Below are positions 1 through 12,049 of a stretch of DNA of 64,000 bases, piece by piece. This DNA is from Cyrtodaria siliqua (lineage: Eukaryota; Mollusca; Bivalvia; Adapedonta; Hiatellidae): NCBI GenBank assembly GCA_037043455.1, contig JAWPHD010001136.1, forward strand, positions 62,001-126,000. Reading direction: 5' to 3'. The notes below the pieces were generated by a model. It did not search any database and had not been told where the DNA came from. It was given only the letters and a program-made list of their open reading frames with translations. The stretch's first letter is position 1. Each line of letters begins with the position of its first letter. Position numbers and translations under genes: made by a program.

Positions 1-69
1 AGTTACTGAGTTCAATTTTTCACAAACAGCACCAATGCAGACATTTTATGAGAATTAGTTCTCAGTTTC

Positions 70-102
70 TTAAAGAGACATACGGCAATCTTGATTTTTT
101 AT
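70..102 (+). repeat. Terminal fragment of a TTAA-flanked MITE
   Basis: The segment reads TTAAAGAGACATACGGCAAT and continues into a T-rich run. It matches the terminal inverted repeat seen at both ends of the elements at 13569-14192 and 38522-38845. Only one end is present here, so this is a solo relic. Confidence 0.55.
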
Positions 103-164
103 TTAACATTCTAACACGAGTCGACCTCCGCAATCTTTCATATACACAAAGAAGAGAGACAGCT

Positions 165-400
165 GTATGTTATTCTACGATAAAATACAGCTGTTCCATC
201 AATTCCCCGCGTATATTTCATCCGTTGGAAGCGCCACGTTACATGACGTCATTTGGTAAATATACGTCACGAAGACAAACTCAACAGTAATTTTAATTAA
301 ATGTTAATTACAACAAACTGGCCATGCTCCCAAACCGTGCAGACCCCCGAAATAAACCCATCATATGCATCAGTACATATGACAGTAATTATATATATTT
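165..400 (+). repeat. Dispersed repeat, copy 1 of 2
   Basis: About 230 bp is shared with 3923-4232. Landmarks in both copies are CCGTTGGAAGCGCCACG, TACGTCACGAAGACAAAC and CATGCTCCCAAACC. No coding potential is evident. The family is not recognised. Confidence 0.7.
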
Positions 401-1049
401 AAGCATCTTGAACAAGGTGAGAACGTTTGACTCATACAACGAAAGCAATGACTTAATTGTTTGTCACGTGACTAGTAGTGTATTGGAACGCAGAACTTTA
501 CATACGGGGGCGTCCAATGGAACAGCCTGTAAACATAGCAGCCTGATTACCTTGTCCTCCGAGATAATATATAGTGACCAAACAGTAGCTGAACAATGAG
601 GTTATTTTTGTGTTAGAATCGAAATAATAAATACGGTGAATAAAATCGGATGTACGGTTGTCGTTGTGAAAAATATAAAATAGCATTTAAAACAGAGACT
701 CAAAAACGTTTTATTTATTTACCATACTAAGCAAAGATGTAGGTTAACTACATTCCATTTCTTGACTGAAAATCAAAGTAAACATACGGCTTTGAGAGAT
801 TGAAGATTTAAAATACACAAACGAGTTTATGTAAATATGCATTATTAACATTAATATATCACTATAAAGGTTAATTATTCAGTTGTGAAAACTGAATTAT
901 ATATATTCCATGACAAATGGGCTTTATATCATGAAACAAATTGAGGCAGTCTAACCGGGTTCCGAAACTGACTTAATTTAAAACATAATCAACGGACGAT
1001 AATCGTGTAACACAAGAACTAAAGTTAGTTGCCTTGCAGAGATGTTAAC
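401..1049. other. No recognisable gene
   Basis: AT-rich DNA with short open frames only. I see no domain, repeat partner or splice structure. Confidence 0.5.
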
Positions 1050-1545
1050 GTAGCCCACCACATCCGTAGAAGGTTTTACACTCGATCATGTTAGAGTAAT
1101 ATCCCAGAAATATGTCTAACCCTGTTGTAGTCACGAGTTGTGGTAGCACTAAAAAAATATTCAAGATGGCGTCTAAGGTGGCCGCCAAAATGTGATATAC
1201 AGGTATGGTAATTCTTTTGTTTCATGACATTTGTACCAATAAAGATATTATTATTAACATTTACAATTATGTATATCTAAGCTAGACATATTATCTCACG
1301 CCCAGTTTAGTAATATTTGGCAAGGTTCAAGGTCACAGGGGTCAAAGGTCAAACCTGAGCTTTTTTGGTGTCGTTGTGTCTTCTTTGTTTATTTTAAAAC
1401 ATACAGAGATCTGTAGACGGTTTGACACTTGATCATATTAGAGAAACACCTCAGATATAGTTCTAACCATGTTGTAGTCATGGACTGCGATAGCACTCAA
1501 AGGCATTTCAATATGGCATCCAAGATGACCGCCAAAACTTGATTT
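1050..1545 (+). repeat. Two degenerate tandem copies, period about 350 bp
   Basis: Two blocks (1050-1195 and 1400-1545) share 'GATCATGTTAGAG'-like, 'TAACCnTGTTGTAGTCA'-like and 'AAGATGGCGTC/CAAGATGACCGCC'-like segments in the same order. Similar AAGATGGC/GTGGCCATCTTG motifs recur near 23.9-24.2 kb, so this is probably a bivalve interspersed repeat. Confidence 0.6.
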
Positions 1546-2106
1546 TCAACAGACCGTCTAAGGATAAATTGCGCTTGCATATTTAAATGATACTGAAATA
1601 TATATGTTGCATCTAATGTATAAATTGTATATATCCATAGGCGTAGAAGTAGAGGACCAATGATGCATGGAGGGTGCAAAGAGATCAGGTCATGAAATTG
1701 CACATTTGGGACCTGGAACTCATATCATCATTGGTTTGTGGGTCTGTTACTACATCATTGACATTATGTGTTACATTAATAGTATCAATGGTAAGCATGC
1801 GATTTCGGTCCAACCATGATGTAACCATGTTTAAACGTGAGCCTTATAGTATATGATTATCTGTATGTAAAATATTTAATACAGTCTTTATCTCCACCCT
1901 TTCCATTCCACTAAACATAGACAATTATTCGGCAACTTCTTTCAAATAATAATACACGTCTCGGTACTTGAAGTACTTTGATTACAGTATGTTACCTATT
2001 TGTTTTTAGTTTTAATAACAACATAATATTTACATTTAGCTCTTTTCCTTAACATTTAGTGACGCCGACGTTTGTATCAGTAATGCCGTTTGCTTTTCTG
2101 TTTTGC
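1546..2106. other. No recognisable gene
   Basis: Short open frames only. No repeat partner was found within the window. Confidence 0.4.
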
Positions 2107-2109
2107 CAC

Positions 2110-2188
2110 CTGTTTACCTTACGTATTAAACCTGTTTACCTTAGCAACGTGTTTACCTTAGCAACGTGTTTACCTTAACAACGTGTTT
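2110..2188 (+). repeat. 17-bp minisatellite
   Basis: Three to four tandem copies of GTTTACCTTAGCAACGT, the first degenerate. Confidence 0.8.
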
Positions 2189-2190
2189 AG

Positions 2191-3922
2191 TTTTCGCGAA
2201 CATATTACGTTTGCACTCTTTTATTCCAGATGCCTATGTTTCCTTTTCAACCGTAGTGTGTCAACACTTTCTTGTCCCTTCATTTTTGTACTGGTCGTAC
2301 ATAGCTCTTGTTAGCACATGTTAGTTACACCCTAATTCATTGTTTAGTTGAACCAAATTCACAATGTTCATGATATATTCAGGTAACACGGAAAACCGTG
2401 CACATTTTAAGTGGCCACAATAGGGTGCCCGCAAGGGCCGTTTAATAAGTTTAGTTTTGTGCTAATGCATGTAAACGTATAGGTATATCTCCCTTGAAAG
2501 GCAAAATTGTGTAAGAGTCCTTTCGTGTAGATTTCAATACTGCGAATTTAGCCACGTATGTCACGGACTGAACGGGGGAAATAATGGTTTGGGCGTAACG
2601 TTTGCTATAAAATCCATTGTCTTCTAGTTCTGGCCGGGATTGCTTGATAGTTGCTTTGTTTGGAGCAGGAGTTGGACGGCAAAATTCACAGGCAATATGT
2701 GGTCAGTATTTATTTTATTAACTTTTATCGTACATTTGTATTCAGTGGGCGGCGCCATCTTGGTTGGCGGTTACGACATCCGGTTAGCTTTGATGTTTCA
2801 CAAACATTAACTTGACACTAGCATATGATTTTGAAGTTACTTTATTAAATGTAATTATTGTAATTGATCATTAATTGTAAAACAATATTAATTTGATAAC
2901 ATGGTATATTTGGTGCATTAGTTAACAATGAGATGAGTGACTAGTATAAATGTTCGACGCGTATGCATAGCGTTGCATAATATGGTCATTAGTTGGCATA
3001 CATGTGTGCATGCATAACTCAGTGAGTGTAATATACGAGTGATTTAATAACGTTGTATATTACATGTATTAGAGGCATTGGTTAACAGCGACGTACATGT
3101 CGTATACATGGCGTTGTAGAATATGTATACATTGCTACTCATCATAAGTACAGCTTACATATATTTATTAAATAATGATTTGTAATGATAATTATGCAAG
3201 ATTGGTATGTTTATCAACCGACATCTAAAACGTATGTATAATTACAGCCTAAGCCATCCAGGGTTGGATATAAGCCATCCAGGTGTGGATGTAAGCCTTC
3301 CGGAGTGGAGCTAAGCTTCCACGCATAACGTTAAGAGCGGTGGAGACGGTCCCCGTACCTGCGCAGCACGGCCAGGTTCTAGTAGCGACAACCCCCGGGA
3401 CACGAGGTGGGCCCGTTATCAGTCCTCACTGGAGGAACATCATCCACAACCTCAGTGGAGGTTAATCATCATACATATCGCGTCATCAACCCTTATAGAA
3501 GGCATTTGATGACAATCAATCATTGGATTCGCGCATCATCATCTTCATGAGCTCTCGCGCATCACAGTTATCGCGCTAGATCATAGATCAACATTGTTAT
3601 AACTTTAACAACACTTTAGTGTCGTATATAATCAGTCGACACATTCAGTATTTGTTACAATACTAAGAACGTCTTAAACGTTCATGAGAACATTCTTTTC
3701 ATATTTCATCTTTGTATTCACTTTTTTTTTTTAGATAATTGTATATATATTTATCATATTTTAAAAGTTGCATTAAACTAATGTAAATGCATTCACCATC
3801 ATTGATTCTTTCCTGAGTTAGCCCCAACCACTAGGGTCATCTTGCGACAACATGGCCTCAGCTATCGTCACGTGATTTGTGTGGTGGCAGGAATTATTGG
3901 CTACAATATCACTGCGCGGAGG
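2191..3922. other. No gene; contains a CpG-richer stretch
   Basis: A stretch around 2630-2780 and another around 3240-3560 are more GC-rich than their surroundings. No open frame of note is present. A TGGTGGCAGGAATT near 3880 could be read as a primer-binding site following a solo LTR, but I could not find a matching second LTR. Confidence 0.35.
3248..3320 (+). repeat. 21-bp minisatellite
   Basis: About three and a half degenerate copies of TAAGCCATCCAGG followed by a TGGAT-like spacer. Confidence 0.65.
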
Positions 3923-4232
3923 TTGTGTTATTTTGCGGTAAAATTCGGTTGTTCCATTTATTTTTCATCCGTTGGAAGCGCCACGTTACATGACGCCACT
4001 TTTTAAACCGTTAACGTCTTAGAACGAAAGTAAATAAACATTTTGGTAAATATACGTCACGAAGACAAACTCAACAGTAATTTTAACGAAATGTTAACGA
4101 AATGTTAATTACAACAAACTTGCCATGCTCCCAAACCTTGCACCCACGCCCCCCACACCCACCCCAGCCACCCCCACCCCACTCCCCCGATATAAACCCA
4201 GCATATGCATCAATACACATAACATTAATAAG
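3923..4232 (+). repeat. Dispersed repeat, copy 2, with C-rich expansion
   Basis: Second copy of the repeat at 165-400. Between CATGCTCCCAAACC and the shared ATATAAACCCA-like segment it carries about 50 bp of almost pure C with A interruptions (4138-4190), where copy 1 has only a short GACCCCC tract. It also has a roughly 50-bp insertion after the GCGCCACGTTACATGACG segment. Confidence 0.7.
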
Positions 4233-4635
4233 CATATTGAACAATTTGACGTTTACTCGCAACTGTATTTTATTCACCGATAAAATTCTCTCTCCTTACT
4301 GCACTCGTGATTTAATTACTACGCATCCGAACTCCTATTTCATCGATAAAATACAAGTACGCAAAAGTCACAATATCCACCATTAGCGACAATACACGCC
4401 TGACATCTCCTACGCATATTGGGATATACCGGGTATTAGTTTTGTGACTTTTGCTTTTGGGGGTCGTACTGTTATGCTCTGAATTTAACAAGTTTATTGT
4501 TGATCAAATTTGAATGAAATTTTCAGCAAATCAACTGTAGATATTGTTAAATAGAATAGATGAAATTAAAATTTAATTTCTAATGAAATATGTCAGATAT
4601 CTTTATTTCCCTGTAGCGTTTTTAAAGTCGTTCAG
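4233..4635. other. No recognisable gene
   Basis: AT-rich, with no repeat partner noticed. Confidence 0.4.
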
Positions 4636-5062
4636 TGTAATATACTGCTCTTAATCAAATGGTACACGGCTACTCTAGACCTTTCCTTTCGGAAAAAATA
4701 CTAAAACAACACATGATAAACCAAATGGTATTCCATCAACGTTTCAGTATGGATATAATAAGCATTTGGCTTAGGCAGGTGAGCAAACTTGGTATGTAAT
4801 ACTTTCAAATCTCTTTACATAAAATACAGTACTGAAATGGCTCAAATATTCAAAGCCGAACTTCAAAATTTATGATTTCGTGTTATAGTGTACTGTGAAT
4901 AAAAAGTCAACAACAGTACAGTTTTGTCCTTTCTCTGACTAGCTCCGCTTTTTTTTTAAACATCTTGGGATTTCTCTGGAATATTACGTGGAATTAAGTT
5001 TGCAGAATATAGCTTATATATCGAAAATGCCCAAGTTGCGTTTCTTTTTTCCTTAGGTATAA
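4636..5062 (-). mobile_element. Diverged copy of MITE family A
   Basis: Reverse-orientation relative of the elements at 14466-15385, 29943-30388, 52530-52973 and 52974-53422. Shared landmarks in this orientation are CCTTTCCTTTCGGAA, TTTTGTCCTTTCTCT, ATCTTGGGATTTCT and a terminal TTGCGTTTCTTTTTTCCTT. It is the most diverged copy in the window. Confidence 0.65.
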
Positions 5063-5762
5063 TATATCGAATGACCGCTTGAATAAAAAAGTGTTGCTTT
5101 TTGCTACAATGTTCCCTTTAAGACACCATTTTCACATGTTCATTTGTTCAATGTATAGCTTCCTTTGATATCAAGGGTTCTATGGTATCACGGTAGTGTC
5201 CAATTTATAAAACTATGCTCTCTGCTAAAATATGATACTTATTTTACAGATGTGATGACTTCAGGTACATATAAAACAATAATTGAAAAAAAAGTATATT
5301 TATCATAAATGAAAGGATATTTCGAAAATGCTGACAATTTCCTTATGATCTTTACAATTCATCACCCTTATCTCCATAAATGCAGTTTCCACTACCTTGA
5401 CGGTTATACAAATCGGTCTGAGAGACTAGTCTGTTGTACATTATTGCTTCTAGAAATGGTCAATCGTTGAACCAGTTACTAACAAATACAGGATACACAA
5501 TATGTGCATACCTTGATACCATAGAACTTTTAAAATAATAAGCTCAATGAGGGTACCCTTCTTTTCAAATCTAATTCTGACATTTTTAAGGTAAAATTTA
5601 TAAATTTTATATCATAACAATTTAGTAGAAGGGTCACAGAAAGCATTTGGGTTTCCTTTTTCTTTAAATATTGTGTACAGTTTATTTTTTTCGTCAAAGC
5701 ATTTAAGTACCGTGATACCGTAGAACACTATGCTACACTATTCAAGTGGTCATTCGATATAT
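5063..5762. mobile_element. MITE with about 30-bp terminal inverted repeats
   Basis: Left end TATATCGAATGACCGCTTGA and the reverse complement of the right end TATATCGAATGACCACTTGA face each other 700 bp apart. Internal segments with TATGGTATCACGG also recur inverted (TACCGTGATACCGTAGAA). It directly abuts the family A MITE on its left. No coding capacity. Confidence 0.65.
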
Positions 5763-5939
5763 AAAGTCAGAACTTCTGAACCAATTCATTTACTTTTTTG
5801 CGTGTGAAAATGAGCAATATAAAATGTGTTAAACAAATAATACATCTTTATCCAATTATTTCCAATTTTGTGAAATAATATCAAGTGGCAATTTCGGTAA
5901 TGGTCACGATTATTAACTATATCATGAGCTATGTGTTGT

Positions 5940-6560
5940 CTCTAAAATATAGAGAATCTTACATGAGTACTCATTCATTGTTGAATTTATTAAACGAGCT
6001 GGCAAAATGATATAATGCGAGGCTCTTGCCGAGTAAAATGATATAATCGAGCATTACATCATTTTTGCTAACGAGTTTAATAAATTCAATAATGAATGAG
6101 AACGAATGTTAGATTCTATTTATCACATAACTCACATATCGACTTCTATTGCATTTTGCCTGTCGCTTTAATTAACACGCGAAACCGACATAAACCGTGG
6201 GAACTGGATCTGGATCATAGTCATTATCGACTTTTTTTGACAGCGCATACTAGGCTTGTTTGCATACTTATATAGTTACTGGTATATTGGAAATTTGTAG
6301 CATGGTCGGTGATATTTCCTTTTGTAATAGCACAGGTGTAAATCGTTTAATTGAAAATAACACCTGTCAGAATAAATGATGTACTACAACTACGAGGTAT
6401 TGGAAGTTAGAGAATGGCAGGGAGCTGAAATGGACATGCTACAAAACATGGGCTACGCCATCTCGATGTTTAAATTAACCAACTCAATGAGACCATACTC
6501 TATCTATTACATGGAATGGTGTTATTCCACTCCCACACCATAAGTTATGCGTTAAATGTA
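5940..6560 (+). repeat. Relative of the 13.6-kb TTAA MITE interior
   Basis: Shares ATGAGTACTCATTCATT, TTTATCACATAACTCACA, GCATTTTGCCTGTCGCTTTA and TATTCCACTCCCACACC with 13680-13975. In this copy a short palindrome around 5985-6085 (AAATGATATAATGCGAGGCT and its inverted counterpart) is inserted between the two arms of an ATTCATTATTGAATTTATTA hairpin. The TTAA-type ends seen at 13.6 kb were not found here. Confidence 0.65.
6470..6512 (-). repeat. Fragment of the 7.7-kb palindromic element
   Basis: TTTAAATTAACCAACTCAAT followed by GAGACCATACTCTATCTATT matches the right-hand end of the element at 7714-8147. Confidence 0.6.
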
Positions 6561-7361
6561 TATACTATCTCGCATGTTTTTTTCTTTTAAAAGTGTACAC
6601 CCACGCACGTTTCACTAGACTTTAAAATAAAAGTTAAATACTAGTATATGAGCATTTTTTCAACGGTTCTAAACTATTAGCAGCAAACTGAATTACAATA
6701 TCTAATTGTATGTTAAGTTTGATATTAATGTAATTTAAACATTTGCCTTGATACGAGAGAGGTCTTACATAGTTATCCAATCCCAATAATTACCTGAAGT
6801 GAATAAAATAGTGTTTGAATTAAAGATACGAAACGGAATATAAATAAAAAATAAGACTGATACAGTAGTTATCATGCAAGAACGATAGAGAATGACCAAA
6901 CCACAACTTACAGCTTACAACTTACAACTTACAACTAGCAACGGGCAAGTTATGTCCATAATCCAGATTAATGTTAAGCCAATAAACGTAATCCGTTTTA
7001 TAACAAGTACGAACAGAGTTTTTCAAATCAAAAGAAATATCTTACCTAGGTGTTCCTGAATCCAGATCATCAAACGCTATGAACTGCTTTCCCATAATCT
7101 CCGGTGTAATATGTGGAAATATGGATAGTTAAATATCCTGACTGATGTGTTATCATGATAAACCATACATTTACTATTTATTCCTTCTCCCGCTGTTACA
7201 TCCTATAACGACATGCATATCTAGTCTATGTACTTATAATCAACCTGCAGACAGGCAACATCCCTCGGAAGGCCCATTTCACTACAGGATCAAGATAATG
7301 TGCATAGCTTTGAACAGCAGATACGCTTATAAATGTCATATCTATTTGAATTAAGTAAGTA
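6561..7361. other. No recognisable gene
   Basis: AT-rich. A short ACTTACAGCTTACAACTTAC run near 6905 is the only local repeat. Confidence 0.4.
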
Positions 7362-7450
7362 AGTAATTTCTTTATTTATAGAGGGTGACTCAATTGGCAT
7401 AGCCAATCTTCCTTGAGGCCCTCTAAATTACAGGTGAAATGTATGGCAAG
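7362..7450 (+). repeat. Short dispersed repeat, possible LINE end
   Basis: The segment TATAGAGGGTGACTC, then GGCATAGCCA, then CTTGAGG recurs at 31385-31500. The T-rich run into TTTATTTATAGAGGG is compatible with a retroposon terminus. The family is inferred, not shown. Confidence 0.5.
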
Positions 7451-7713
7451 CCGTTTTATCATTTATTGCCTATTCAGCAAGATCTCCAATTCACTTGTCT
7501 ATATCTAATATTATTTAGCGATATCAAGAAATAAACATATCGATATCAAAAAATAATATTTCCGATAGCGTTGGATATTTAAAGATATCAGACATATCAC
7601 TGGCCTGGACGAATTAAGAAACGTCACAACAGCTTGAGAAATGTGAATAAGTATTAGTCGCCTCTTATCGGCAATCAGTTAGCTGGTCTAGTGACAGTCC
7701 CCGGAACTACACT

Positions 7714-8147
7714 AAGTAATAGATAGAGTATGGTTTCATTGAGTTGGTTCATTTAAACATCGAGATGAGATTAGCCCATCGAGGTGTTTAAATTAACCAA
7801 CGAGAAAATGTATCTCGCCCATCAAGGTGTTTAAATTAATCAACGGGATACACACGGTTTCATTGAGTTGGTTCATTTAAACATCGGGGTGTTTAAATTA
7901 ACCAACGAGAGAATGTATCTCGCCCTTCGAGGTGTTTAAATTAATCAACGGGATACATACGGTTTCATTGAGTTGGTTCATTTAAACATCGGGGTGTTTA
8001 AATTAACCAACGAGAGAATATATCACGTTGGTTTATTTACATTCTCTCTTTGGTTAATTTAAACACCTCGACTGGCGATATACATTTTCTCGTTGGTTAA
8101 TTTAAAACCTCGATGTTTAAATGAAACCATACTCTATCTATTACTTT
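7714..8147. mobile_element. Palindromic element with tandem interior
   Basis: The ends are a near-perfect inverted repeat: AGTAATAGATAGAGTATGGT at the left, mirrored by ACCATACTCTATCTATTACT at the right. The interior holds about three copies of a roughly 105-bp unit built from TTCATTTAAACATCGGGGTG and TTTAAATTAACCAACGAGA, the last inverted. No coding capacity. Confidence 0.75.
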
Positions 8148-9573
8148 TGTTCACAAGCTGAAATGTGCTTACTTTTTAATAATCAAGGTCAATAACTCGT
8201 CAAGGGACGCGCCAGTATTGCTCATGGTTAAACTCCCCTTACAAAACTATTTTGAAATAACCATGAATAAAAATAACCATGAATAAACCATTAAGGGACC
8301 ACAAAGCGGTTTATTAGAATGGTCCATTATCATTAATAAACCATTATGACCTATAAAGGCAAAATAGTTCATTTAACAAACCATGGCTTATTTGAGGTTT
8401 ATAATTATTTTTGGTTCCTTCACATAATGGTTTATTGGCGGCTTCTGATTTTGATGCTGCCTATGGAGGAGCACGTGACATATGGAGGAGCACGTGATTA
8501 AAAATGGTGTGGGTAAAAGACTGTTTGGGGTAAAAGACTGGCCATAAGATTGAAATTGGCGATATGTCATTTTATATATATAATTATTGAAACACGTCAC
8601 CAGACACCACGGCACATCCTTTATGAAAGATTTTTAAGGATGAATTAAAAGCTGGTCGCCCCTGATCATTTCCCTGCATTGAGCCCTCCGTCGACGTCAG
8701 AGTGCACGTGTACCGGCGACATCCAACGACAACAACCCAAGCATTTAGGCGTGATACGCACTGGCAAGGACCGTTGTTGGTGTTATGCCACACTGCACAC
8801 TATTAGCGATTGATCGAAGTTATATTTCCTTAAATCCTTTTGTTACTTATCAACTTAAATCCAACTTTTCCACTGAACAGTGGCATGTTCAACATAAACA
8901 GATACCTCGTGATGTTTTTAATTAATTCAAACTACCTCAACATTCTAAAAATCTTCATAACATTCTAGAAATATATATTATCAGCAATTAATGCAAACAC
9001 TTAAATATGTTTTGATATCTTAAGTATGTACCTTTGTTCTCAAGTTACTATTGCTTACTGTTGCCATATAACTTTGTATACTTTAAAAAAAAAATCTACA
9101 TTTTTGTTGTTATATAATAAAAATTTGCGAATAAATACACATGTTTCTTTCCTCCTTTTGAAAACATTCTGCACCGCCCTGATGCTTTGCATCAGTTTCT
9201 TCTTGTTTATGTTTTGTTAAGACTACACTTCTGAAACATGGTCCATTGTCAATTTGATGGTGTGTTAACGTGGCTGCATTTTGAAAATCATGTAATTCTA
9301 TAAATGTCAGATTATAGCTTCCTGCAGCCATTTTGTAAAATATTTAAATTTGAGCATAAAAGTCAAAGGACGCATGAGCCGGTTTTATTGAAATTTGTGA
9401 AATTCTTTAAAAAATACTTATTTTCATGCAAGGTGTATACAAGCTGCATTTCTCGTCATAAAGTTTTATTCAAGCGATAGACAATTAATGAACATAATTC
9501 ACAAAACTATAGTCAGACAAACAGAAGCCCTACAATGGAATTATAGGCGGTCAATAAGCGGACGTTTCATAGA
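8148..9573. other. No recognisable gene
   Basis: Contains repeated AACCATGAATAA segments (8260-8400) and a direct duplication of TATGGAGGAGCACGTGA (8460-8495). Otherwise I see nothing. Confidence 0.4.
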
Positions 9574-9812
9574 TATTCCCTCGCCTCTCACCGCTGTGAG
9601 CTCGACTTCGCCGTTTCCAAAGGTTCACTCTCATACTCTTTTGTAAGTGAGGAAGTGTCGATTCTTACGGATGGCGGGAGATGTACAGTACTGGTTCTAC
9701 CCAGGAAAATGGGTGGTCTGCCTCCACCACAAAACAATCTATCGTCATATATAACCTTACATGTGTTGAAAATGACGTAAAACACCATACAAACAAACAA
9801 GCAAATCATATA
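9574..9812 (+). mobile_element. Degenerate SINE
   Basis: The order is a CTCTCACCGCTGTGAGC head with no good box B, a middle with CCGTTTCCAAAGG and TCTTACGGATGG, and a tail ATGTGTTGAAAATGACGT, AAAACACCATACAAACAAAC. The tail recurs at 20325-20375. This layout is that of a mollusc-type tRNA-derived SINE; the tRNA origin is inferred because the promoter boxes have decayed. Confidence 0.6.
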
Positions 9813-9814
9813 TA

Positions 9815-9960
9815 TTAAGATTCTGGTAAATCTGGTTAAGATCGGATGCAAAATGAAAGTGCTAGAGCGTTTTCATTAAATCAAGGACCACAACTCTGAT
9901 ATTTATTATTCGATATTGGTGTTTTTTAAACTCGTCCGAGCTTTTATCAATATTAAGACG
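9815..9960 (-). repeat. Dispersed bivalve-type repeat
   Basis: Shares 'TTAAATCAAGGACCACAACT', 'CTCGTCCGAGCTTT' and 'GGTTAAGATCGGATG' type segments with 22650-22800 and 54740-55050. Confidence 0.55.
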
Positions 9961-10369
9961 ACGGACTGGGCGGACAGTCGGAGGACAACAGACCATAGCA
10001 TAAGTCCTACTAGTCAGCAGAAATTATAAAATGGCTGGTGTATTATCAAAAATGAGTAATATTGCACTAAAATAATGTTAGTGTTGATTCATAGCTACAG
10101 TTTCCTACAAGTTTAGAAGCGAAAATCAAAGATACGTTGACCCTAGAACTTGCTGGGCAACTGAGTTTCACCAAAGATCTGTTAATAGCTCAATTTGGTT
10201 GATGATTTAAGTAGACTGGTAAAAGTGCATCATGTTTATACCATAAACTTTGGAATTACATCTGCTCAGAAGTGTGAAAGAATAACCTTGCCCAATCCCC
10301 ATAGTATAGCAGTTTACCTATGGGTAAATATTTATGTAATCAAGACTTAAAGATTAGATGTAAATACGT

Positions 10370-11050
10370 TAGCATTTTCAAGGTGAAGTTTAAGTTCATG
10401 ATGACCTTGACCGTTCTGTCTTTAAACTCAAAAGGTGTATGATTAAGCCCAATTCAAGCAAACATGTATATACAAAGTTCCATGAAGATTGGTCCAGTGA
10501 AACTAAAAATACCAACATATTGGAAGACAATTTAAACATTTTCAAAGTCAAGTGCATTGTGACCTTGACCTTTTACCTACTGACTTATCTGTATAGGAGC
10601 CCGACTGACCCTTATACAAGCACGTATACACAGTTTCCTGAAGACTGGCACTGTAAAATTTAAGAGAACTTGTAATGAACATTGTAACTGTTTTCAAGAT
10701 CAAGTTTCAGATCACTATGACCTTGACCAGAACCTACTGACAGGTGCATGATTGACCCTAGCACAGGCATGTATAATTTCCTGAAGACTGCCACAAGAGG
10801 ACTTAAGACAATTAGTCCTGAACATTTTAACTATTTTCAAGGTCAAGTTTCAGTTCACTTGTCCTTGACTTTTAACTACTGACATCTGAATAGGTGCATG
10901 ATTGACCCTAGTACATGTATAGTTTCCTGAAGATTGGCAATATAGAACTTAAGATAATAAGTTATGAACATTTAACTGTGTTTCAATGTCATGTTTCAGT
11001 TCACTTTGTTCTTGACCTTTAACTACTGACTTATCCGAATAGGTGCATGA
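10370..11050 (+). repeat. Five-copy tandem repeat, 140-165 bp period
   Basis: Units carry AAGGTCAAGTTTCAGTTCAC, a CTTGACC block, GGTGCATGATTGACCCTAG and TTTCCTGAAGA in the same order. Unit starts are near 10380, 10543, 10697, 10838 and 10984. The units are strongly diverged. Confidence 0.75.
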
Positions 11051-11439
11051 TTGACCGAAGATTGACCGCAGTACAAACATATAACTTTGTTGTAAAGTTA
11101 ACCAATAGTAGACCCAAAGGCTAAGCGGTGTTAACAACATAAGCCCTCTCGGAATAAATAAACAAACAAGAGCTTGGACTAACGTGGCATATACATGTAC
11201 GCCATTCGTTTCTTGTTGTAGACCCAATACTTTGAAAATTATTAGCCACACTCATTTGTAAAAAGCAAGGTTAAGTTCCAGGTTAAACCCTTATCAAATG
11301 GAACTAATTAAAAAACATAAATCGGAGTTATGGGCCTTTATAAGATGTATTACCTTATAAGCTGAGAACGTTATTGGCAAGATTAAACCATTAACTAAAA
11401 GAAACTAGACGTGTTGTTTTTGTAAAAAAAGCATGTCTC

Positions 11440-12040
11440 CCCACACACTCTCAGTGTAATGCAGATGAACCAACCTGGCTGAAAGTTGCACTGTGCACGT
11501 CATCTCGATATGGTGAACATTTGTGCCAAGTTATTTCAAAATCCCTCAAGCGGTTCAAGAGATATGGAGCGGATACGAAATATAGTGCATATGACTTTCG
11601 ACCTCTAAGTGTGACCTTGACCTTGAACGGACGTGGATGGCAGTTGCGCTCTGCCTGCACGTCGTCTCGATATGGTGAACATTTGTGTCAAGTTATTTCA
11701 AAATCCCTCAAGCGGTTCTAGAGATATGGAGCGGACACGAAATATAGTGCATATGACCTTCAACCTCTAAGCGTGACCTTGACATTGAACTGGAAGTTGC
11801 GCTCTGCACGTCGTCTCGATATGCTGAACATTTGTGCCAATTTATTTCTAAATCCCTCATGCGGTTCAAGCGATACGGAGAGGACACAAAATATAGTGCA
11901 TCTGACCTTCGACCTCTAAGTGTGACCTTGATCTTGAACGGACGTGGCTGGAAGTTGCGCTCTGCACGTCGTCTCGATATGGTGAAGTTTATTTCAAAAC
12001 CCCTCAAGTGGTTCAAGAGATATGGGGAGGACACGTACAG
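11440..12040 (+). repeat. Four-copy tandem repeat, about 155-bp period
   Basis: Copies of CGATATGGTGAACATTTGTG occur at about 11507, 11669, 11818 and 11975, each followed by AAATCCCTCAAGCGGTTC and a GTGACCTTGA segment. Open frames on both strands here are by-products of the repeat. The same tandem system continues to about 12450. Confidence 0.75.
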
Positions 12041-12049
12041 TGTATTTTA

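Noticed and set aside
2330..3895. Solo LTR of a retrotransposon ending before TGGTGGCAGGAA
   Set aside because: A possible primer-binding site is present, but no matching second terminal repeat, target duplication or gag/pol frame was found.
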